12,247 bases of DNA, from NCBI GenBank assembly GCA_038323965.1, contig JBBQHM010000062.1, positions 1 through 12,247 on the forward strand, written 5' to 3'. A program made the position numbers and the translations under genes. The first letter of the stretch is position 1, and each line of letters starts with the position of its first letter. The DNA comes from JBBQHM01 sp038323965 (lineage in GTDB: Bacteria; Verrucomicrobiota; Verrucomicrobiia; Chthoniobacterales; UBA10450). The notes below the pieces were generated by a model. The model was not told the DNA's origin. It made no database searches and was given only the letters and a program-made list of their open reading frames with translations. Of the stretch, positions 8,416 through 12,247 are shown in pieces.

Positions 8416-8970
8416 TTGAACTCCGCGATCAATATCGACCCGAACATCACGATGAAGGGACTGCTCGAGCAGTTTCCTGGCGCGCAGAGGGCCATGTTTC
8501 GAAAGTATCATATCGGTGGTTGCAGCAGTTGCGGATTTTCGCCGGAAGAGACACTCGCAGGAGTTTGCGCTCGGAATGACAATTTGAATCTCGATGAGGT
8601 GATCGAGCACATCGTGACGAGCGATGAGACCGATCGTCTAGTGCAGATTTCATCTCTCGAATTAAGCGAAAAACTCGACGAGGGCGCCGCGGTAAACCTG
8701 CTCGACATTCGCACGCGGGAAGAATTCGATGCCGTGAAAATTGATGGCGCGCAGCTTTTCACTCAGGAGTTCATGCAGGAAATCCTGCGCCACTGGTCCC
8801 GCGAAGGTCTGTTTGTGATTTATGATCACCGTGGCGACAAGGCGATGGATGCGGCCGCATATTTCCAGGGACACGGTTTCAATCAGGTAAAGGTTTTGCG
8901 CGGCGGAATCGATGCGTGGAGCGCGGAGGTGGATTCGACTTTGCCGCGGTATCATCTGGAAAACGCATGA
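8416..8970 (+). CDS. CxxC-domain plus rhodanese-like protein lacking the catalytic Cys
   Basis: A 184-residue probable cytoplasmic two-domain protein. Residues about 5-65 resemble small helical redox domains of the DUF1858/ScdA-N type, with C36-SS-C39 in GGCSSCGF and another Cys at 51. Residues about 77-181 are a rhodanese fold: LLDIRTREEFD (about 95-105), the active-site-loop position, and GGIDAW (163-168). Where rhodaneses have Cys in a C-x-x-G-x-x loop, this reads YDHRGDKA with Asp137 (GAT at 8824-8826), so ordinary sulfurtransferase activity is not expected. The TTG start at 8416 is preferred: an in-frame stop lies at 8407, and the first ATG (8452) would cut into the N-terminal domain. 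A GGGAG sequence lies only 1 nt upstream, which is too close to be ideal. The gene overlaps the Fe-S scaffold gene by ATGA, suggesting a sulfur or Fe-S role. Its exact function is unknown. Confidence 0.8.
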   Translation: MNSAINIDPNITMKGLLEQFPGAQRAMFRKYHIGGCSSCGFSPEETLAGVCARNDNLNLDEVIEHIVTSDETDRLVQISSLELSEKLDEGAAVNLLDIRTREEFDAVKIDGAQLFTQEFMQEILRHWSREGLFVIYDHRGDKAMDAAAYFQGHGFNQVKVLRGGIDAWSAEVDSTLPRYHLENA

Positions 8971-9476
8971 GCGACGAGGAACATCAGCAGGCGCCACGGG
9001 GTCCCTCGACTTCGCTCGGGATGACCGATGGGCGAATCGAAGAGGCGATCCGGAACCCGCAGAATCTCGGCGAGATGAAAGATGCCGATGCTGTCGGAAC
9101 CGTGGGTAACGCAGACTGCGGCGACATGCTGCGGATGTGGATCAAATTTAAGGACGAGAACGGGCGGAAAGTGATTGATCGCGCGACGTTTCAATCGTTC
9201 GGATGTCAGACGGCAATCGCGGTGGCGAGCATTGCGACAGAAATGCTGCGCGGCAAAACCCCCGCCGAAGCGAGCAGCATGAGCGGCGAAGAGCTGGCGG
9301 CGCCGCTGGGGCCGCTGCCGCCGGTAAAAATCCATTGCGCGCAGCTGGTGGAAGGTGCGCTGCGCAATGCGTTGAGCGGCGAAATGGCAGTGCCGCTACC
9401 GACGCAAGCGGCTTCGTTGCTGGAGAGCTTCGCGAAAACTCAAACTGGCAAAGTGCGCGTGGTGATCGACAAGTAA
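8967..9476 (+). CDS. iscU: IscU/NifU-type iron-sulfur cluster scaffold
   Basis: This is a scaffold on which Fe-S clusters are built before transfer to apoproteins. From the ATG at 8967 it has 169 residues. The three ligand cysteines are C51 (ADCGD, with conserved Asp53), C80 (SFGCQTA) and C124 (KIHCAQL). LPPVK (117-121), the HscA chaperone recognition motif of IscU, is intact, which argues against the SufU type. The C-terminus extends some 30 residues past the usual IscU end. The first 20 or so residues are not family-like; bases 8995-9025 inside them are an arm of the dispersed repeat. The start at 8967 is supported by the ATGA overlap with the upstream stop and by GGAA about 5 nt upstream. 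An in-frame ATG at 9021, just after the repeat, is the alternative and would give 151 residues. No cysteine desulfurase is nearby. Whether it is best named iscU or nifU-like is uncertain. Confidence 0.88.
   Translation: MSDEEHQQAPRGPSTSLGMTDGRIEEAIRNPQNLGEMKDADAVGTVGNADCGDMLRMWIKFKDENGRKVIDRATFQSFGCQTAIAVASIATEMLRGKTPAEASSMSGEELAAPLGPLPPVKIHCAQLVEGALRNALSGEMAVPLPTQAASLLESFAKTQTGKVRVVIDK
8995..9025. repeat. Single arm of the dispersed repeat inside a coding region
   Basis: This 31-bp stretch, reverse-complemented, begins GTCATCCCGAGCGAAG and ends GGGACCCCGTG. It is the cleanest arm in the window. It lies wholly within the reading frame of the scaffold gene and is translated as about residues 10-20 (RGPSTSLGMTD). 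No matching second arm is seen beside it. Confidence 0.85.
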
Positions 9477-9483
9477 TTCACAC

Positions 9484-10035
9484 ATGCACCAGAACACTGA
9501 ATTTACGACGACGCGGGAATGCGAAGGCGTGCAGATCCCGGCGGGCAATAAAATAACGATCCCGGAGGGGACGCCCGGCGTGATCACGCAAGCGCTCGGC
9601 GGTGCATACACGATTGCGACGTATCACGGCCTCGTTCGCATCGCGGAGAAGGACTTGGATGCGCTCGGGCTGGAAAAACCGCAAGCGCCCGGAAACGTCG
9701 AGCCGACGATTGCGAATGGCGCGGTCAGCGAAGACGATGTCTGGGCGCAATTAAAGCAGTGCTACGACCCGGAAATACCGGTGAACATTGTGGATCTCGG
9801 GCTCGTTTACGATTGTCAGCTCAGTAAGAAAGAGAGCGGTCAGACGCGCGTAGACGTGAAGATGACATTAACGGCGCCTGGTTGCGGAATGGGGCCGATG
9901 ATCGCCAGCGATGCGCAAAGCAAGATCCTGACGATCGATGGGATCGACGAAGCGGAGGTTCAGCTGGTATGGGATCCGCCATGGAACCAGGGAATGATCA
10001 GCGAAGCCGGGCGCATGAAGCTCGGGATGGTCTAG
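9484..10035 (+). CDS. sufT: Fe-S cluster assembly protein SufT (DUF59/MIP18 family)
   Basis: This is an auxiliary Fe-S maturation factor; in Staphylococcus aureus SufT is needed for Fe-S protein maturation under high demand, including lipoyl synthase. The 183 residues fit SufT proteins that carry an N-terminal domain before DUF59. Residues 1-70 form that domain (TTTRECEGVQIPAG, then GGAYTIATYHGLVRI). Residues about 81-175 form the MIP18-like domain with DPEIPVNIVDLGLVY (95-109) and the conserved Cys134 in TAPGCGMG. The protein ends WDPPWNQGMISEAGRMKLGM, typical of the family. It begins 7 bp after the scaffold gene, so the two are almost surely co-transcribed with the rhodanese-like gene. No Shine-Dalgarno sequence is present. 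The next gene has its own promoter, so this is probably the last gene of its operon. Confidence 0.92.
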   Translation: MHQNTEFTTTRECEGVQIPAGNKITIPEGTPGVITQALGGAYTIATYHGLVRIAEKDLDALGLEKPQAPGNVEPTIANGAVSEDDVWAQLKQCYDPEIPVNIVDLGLVYDCQLSKKESGQTRVDVKMTLTAPGCGMGPMIASDAQSKILTIDGIDEAEVQLVWDPPWNQGMISEAGRMKLGMV

Positions 10036-10045
10036 GCGACACTCG

Positions 10046-10073
10046 TTGACACAGGTCTCCCTCCTTCTATAAT
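10046..10073 (+). promoter_or_regulatory. Perfect-consensus sigma-70-type promoter for rplI-dnaB
   Basis: TTGACA (10046-10051), a 16-bp spacer, and TATAAT (10068-10073) match the housekeeping sigma-70 consensus at all twelve positions. It is the only such match I noticed in the window. The expected transcription start is near 10080, giving a leader of about 36 nt before the L9 start codon. It lies in the 80-bp gap after sufT, so rplI-dnaB can be expressed independently of the Fe-S genes. Confidence 0.85.
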
Positions 10074-10079
10074 CGTCAT

Positions 10080-10108
10080 CCCCGCCGCGGCCATTCGTCT
10101 GCGCGGGG
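10080..10108 (+). promoter_or_regulatory. GC-rich hairpin in the rplI leader
   Basis: CCCCGC (10080-10085) pairs perfectly with GCGGGG (10103-10108). After a one-base bulge, two more G-C pairs form (10087-10088 with 10101-10102), leaving a 12-nt loop. It begins at the predicted transcription start and ends 7 nt before the L9 ATG, so it takes up nearly all of the leader. No Shine-Dalgarno sequence is left between stem and start codon. The preceding GTCATCCC (10075-10082) resembles the start of the dispersed repeat, so a decayed repeat copy is an alternative origin. Confidence 0.55.
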
Positions 10109-10115
10109 CCCTCTT

Positions 10116-10652
10116 ATGCCTTCGACACAGATTATTTTGACGGAAAACGTCCCCGGCCTCGGCGCCGAGGCTGATGTAGTAAAAGTGCGCCGCGGCTATG
10201 CGCGCAATTTCCTTTTGCCTCACGGCAAGGCCTACGAAGTCACGCCGGCGGCGCTGCGACAGCTCGATAATCTTAAAAAGAAACGCGCCGAGCGTGAAGC
10301 CAAGGAATTGAATGATGCCGAAGAACTGGCGCGCCGGCTGAACAAGCTGCGGCTCGTTTTCAAACTCGAGACCGGCGAAACCGGCAAGGCGTTCGGTTCG
10401 GTCACCGCGCAGGATTTGGTGACTCGCGTCAAAAACGAAAGCGGTCACGATATCGATCGGCATAAGCTGCAGCTCGAGCAGCCGATCAAATCGACCGGCG
10501 AACACGAGATTGCCATCAAACTGCATTCCGATGTGACGGCGACGTTGCACATCGAAGTGAAATCGGCGGCCGCCGATGAGGCGTCCAAAACAACGGAGAG
10601 CGCCGAGCCCGCTGCAAAAAAAGGCTTCATCAAAAAGCGAACGGACAAATAA
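10116..10652 (+). CDS. rplI: 50S ribosomal protein L9
   Basis: L9 binds 23S rRNA at the base of the L1 stalk and helps keep the reading frame. The N-terminal domain is clear: QIILTENVPGLGAEADVVKV, then the family signature RRGYARNFLLPHGKA (about 25-39). A connecting helix rich in Lys/Glu (about 50-80) and a C-terminal domain (about 82-148) follow. At 178 residues it exceeds the usual 148 or so because of a C-terminal tail of about 30 residues, rich in Ala, Glu and Lys, ending GFIKKRTDK. The start follows the alignment; no Shine-Dalgarno sequence is present, and a leader hairpin ends 7 nt upstream. In many bacteria rplI follows rpsF-ssb-rpsR; here those genes are absent and it heads its own unit. 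dnaB follows with no gap. Confidence 0.97.
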   Translation: MPSTQIILTENVPGLGAEADVVKVRRGYARNFLLPHGKAYEVTPAALRQLDNLKKKRAEREAKELNDAEELARRLNKLRLVFKLETGETGKAFGSVTAQDLVTRVKNESGHDIDRHKLQLEQPIKSTGEHEIAIKLHSDVTATLHIEVKSAAADEASKTTESAEPAAKKGFIKKRTDK

Positions 10653-12134
10653 ATGCCGAGCTCTCAAGGACGCGGTCCTGAGAAGCCTCGCAAGACAGCG
10701 ACAAATGGCGCTGAGCGAGGCTCGGCGTCGGAGAATGGCGGGAGGGTTTTTAACAAGCCGCCAACAGGTTCTGCGCAGGATATTCACCGGACGCCGCCCC
10801 ACAGCATTGAGGCTGAACAGGGCGTTCTCGGTTCGATGCTCATCGCGCCGAACGAGACCATCCCCGTCGCCGTTGAGCGAATCGACGAGAATCATTTCTT
10901 CGTTCCGGCTCATCGCACGGTTTATGAGTTGCTGGTCGAGCTTTGGAATGCCGGCCAGGCAGTCGACCTGATCACATTTACGCAAGCCCTACGCGATCGG
11001 CACCTGCTCGATAGCGTCGGCGGAGCGGCGGCGGTCACCAGTCTGTTCACGTTTGTGCCGACAGCGGCGAATATCGATTATTACCTCGATATCGTGCACG
11101 ACAAATACGTGCTGCGTCAGATCATCGTGACCTGCACTGAAGGCGTTCGGCGTTCCTACGAGGAACAGGGCGAAGTCACCAAACTTCTCGATGAAGTCGA
11201 GCAGGATATTTTCAACGTGGGCGAGGAGCGATTCAAAGGCGCCGCGCCGACGATGAAGGAACAAGTGATGGGCGCGCTCGAGTCGATCGAAAAACTTTAC
11301 GAGCGTCGTGGTGGAATCACCGGACTGAGCACCGGTTTCTCCGAACTCGACAAGATGACTGACGGATTGCATCCGGGAGAAATGATCGTCATCGCAGCGC
11401 GACCGAGCATGGGAAAAACCGCTCTCGCCATGAACATGGTGGAGAGTGTGGCGATCAACCAGAAGATGCCGGTAGCCGTATTCAGTCTTGAAATGAGCAG
11501 TCAGCAGCTCGTGCAACGCATGCTTTGCTCGCGAGCGCGGGTGGACCTGCAAAATGTCCGAAACGGATTTCTGGGTGAACGCGATTTCCCAAATCTCACC
11601 GCGGCAGCGTCGAAGCTGGCCGAGGCGCGCATCTTCATCGACGACACCGCATCGCTCAGCATTCTGGAATTGCGGGCGAAAGCGCGGCGCCTGAAATCGC
11701 AGCATGATATCCAGCTGATCGTCGTGGATTACATTCAGTTGCTGCGATCGACCACGCGACGCGGACAGGATAACCGGCAGCTCGAAATATCGGAAATCTC
11801 GGCAGGCCTCAAGGGATTGGCGAAGGAACTAAAAATTCCGGTAATTGTTCTGGCGCAGTTGAATCGGCAACCAGAGGCGAGAACTGGTGGTAAACCGCGA
11901 CTCAGTGATCTGCGCGAATCCGGCTCGATCGAGCAGGACGCGGACGTCGTCGGACTACTTGTGCGCGCCGAAATTTACGAGGAAGACGAGGACGCGCGCG
12001 CTGAGAAAGAAGGCGAAGCAGATCTGATCATCGCGAAACAGCGCAACGGCCCTGTCGGGGAAGTCGCATTGACGTTCCTCAAGAAATTCACACGCTTCGA
12101 AGATCGAGCGAGAGAGAAGTCCGAGCCGCACTAA
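10653..12134 (+). CDS. dnaB: Replicative DNA helicase DnaB
   Basis: This is the hexameric helicase that unwinds DNA at the replication fork and recruits primase. Residues 1-47 are a low-complexity, polar extension (Gly, Arg, Ser, Lys) that usual DnaB proteins lack or have much shorter. The conserved N-terminal domain begins at PPHSIEAEQGVLGSML (about 48) and runs to about 150. A linker follows, then the RecA-like domain (about 205-480) with Walker A ARPSMGKT (249-256, Lys255), the FSLEMSSQQLVQRML helix, Walker B LIVVDYIQLL with Asp359, and the SDLRESGSIEQDAD motif. No intein interrupts these motifs. The length is 493 residues. The ATG directly follows the rplI stop codon, with GGA about 7 nt upstream, so the two are translationally coupled. 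The rplI promoter probably drives both. Confidence 0.97.
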   Translation: MPSSQGRGPEKPRKTATNGAERGSASENGGRVFNKPPTGSAQDIHRTPPHSIEAEQGVLGSMLIAPNETIPVAVERIDENHFFVPAHRTVYELLVELWNAGQAVDLITFTQALRDRHLLDSVGGAAAVTSLFTFVPTAANIDYYLDIVHDKYVLRQIIVTCTEGVRRSYEEQGEVTKLLDEVEQDIFNVGEERFKGAAPTMKEQVMGALESIEKLYERRGGITGLSTGFSELDKMTDGLHPGEMIVIAARPSMGKTALAMNMVESVAINQKMPVAVFSLEMSSQQLVQRMLCSRARVDLQNVRNGFLGERDFPNLTAAASKLAEARIFIDDTASLSILELRAKARRLKSQHDIQLIVVDYIQLLRSTTRRGQDNRQLEISEISAGLKGLAKELKIPVIVLAQLNRQPEARTGGKPRLSDLRESGSIEQDADVVGLLVRAEIYEEDEDARAEKEGEADLIIAKQRNGPVGEVALTFLKKFTRFEDRAREKSEPH

Positions 12135-12141
12135 AGCGCGG

Positions 12142-12233
12142 GTCATCCCGGGCGCAGCCGGGGGGCCCCGGGGGGGATCCCACCGCGCCGCGCGGTTAGC
12201 AGCGGGGTGCCGACGCATAGGTCGGGGGGTCCA
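12142..12233. repeat. Dispersed repeat, divergent copy after dnaB
   Basis: The left arm (12142-12172, begins GTCATCCCGGGCGCAG) aligns without gaps to the arm at 8995-9025 with 25 of 31 matches; all six differences are to G or C. A perfect 6-bp hairpin ACCGCG/CGCGGT with a 3-nt loop lies at 12182-12196. A poorly matching candidate for the right arm lies near 12203-12225, with its own small CCGAC/GTCGG hairpin (12210-12225). It starts 8 bp after the dnaB stop and might end transcripts, but lacks a T-tract. The rest of the window (to 12247) shows no gene. Confidence 0.6.
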
Positions 12234-12247
12234 CCATAAAACGAGCG

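Noticed and set aside
8916..8966. GTG start extending the scaffold protein by 17 residues
   Set aside because: It lies deep in the rhodanese-like gene; ATG at 8967 has the ATGA overlap and a GGAA upstream.
10032..10985. 317-residue minus-strand reading frame opposite rplI and dnaB
   Set aside because: It is antisense to two highly conserved genes, has an Arg/Phe-rich composition typical of reverse-frame translation of GC-rich genes, and no recognisable domain.

Overview
The window carries ten protein-coding genes, all on the + strand and densely packed. It reads as a core-genome segment of a GC-rich, probably soil or sediment bacterium. No single gene fixes the phylum. A Verrucomicrobiota (Chthoniobacterales-like) or Acidobacteriota member is my tentative guess, from protein style, the near absence of Shine-Dalgarno sequences, and a dispersed inverted-repeat family whose arms begin GTCATCCCGAGCGAAG. 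I see no rRNA, tRNA, CRISPR, IS element, prophage or defence gene.

Layout. (1) 1-1017: 3' part of an APC-family amino-acid permease whose 5' end lies outside the window, followed by a weak terminator-like hairpin with a T8 tract. (2) 1136-4834: a complete SMC condensin ATPase with an extra C-terminal tail. (3) 4996-8361: E1 alpha, E1 beta and E2 of a 2-oxo acid dehydrogenase complex (pyruvate or branched-chain type; no E3 here). Repeat elements sit before E1 alpha and between E1 beta and E2. (4) 8416-10035: a three-gene iron-sulfur/sulfur cluster: a CxxC-domain plus rhodanese-like protein lacking the catalytic Cys, an IscU/NifU-type scaffold, and SufT. (5) 10116-12134: ribosomal protein L9 and the replicative helicase DnaB, placed directly behind a perfect-consensus TTGACA-N16-TATAAT promoter and a GC-rich leader hairpin. 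(6) 12135-12247: non-coding, holding another copy of the repeat.

How the genes may work together. The E2 subunit needs lipoate on its lipoyl domain, and lipoyl synthase is an Fe-S enzyme. The adjacent scaffold and SufT could supply clusters for it; this is inference from gene order. L9-DnaB is a separate translation/replication unit with its own promoter.

The observations most worth following up are: the repeat arm that is translated as the N-terminus of the IscU-like scaffold; the Cys-to-Asp change in the rhodanese-like protein; the consensus promoter with hairpin leader before rplI-dnaB; and the HFQ[VI]D motif, tandemly repeated in the E2 linker and present again in the SMC tail. I see no convincing wholly new multi-gene system.
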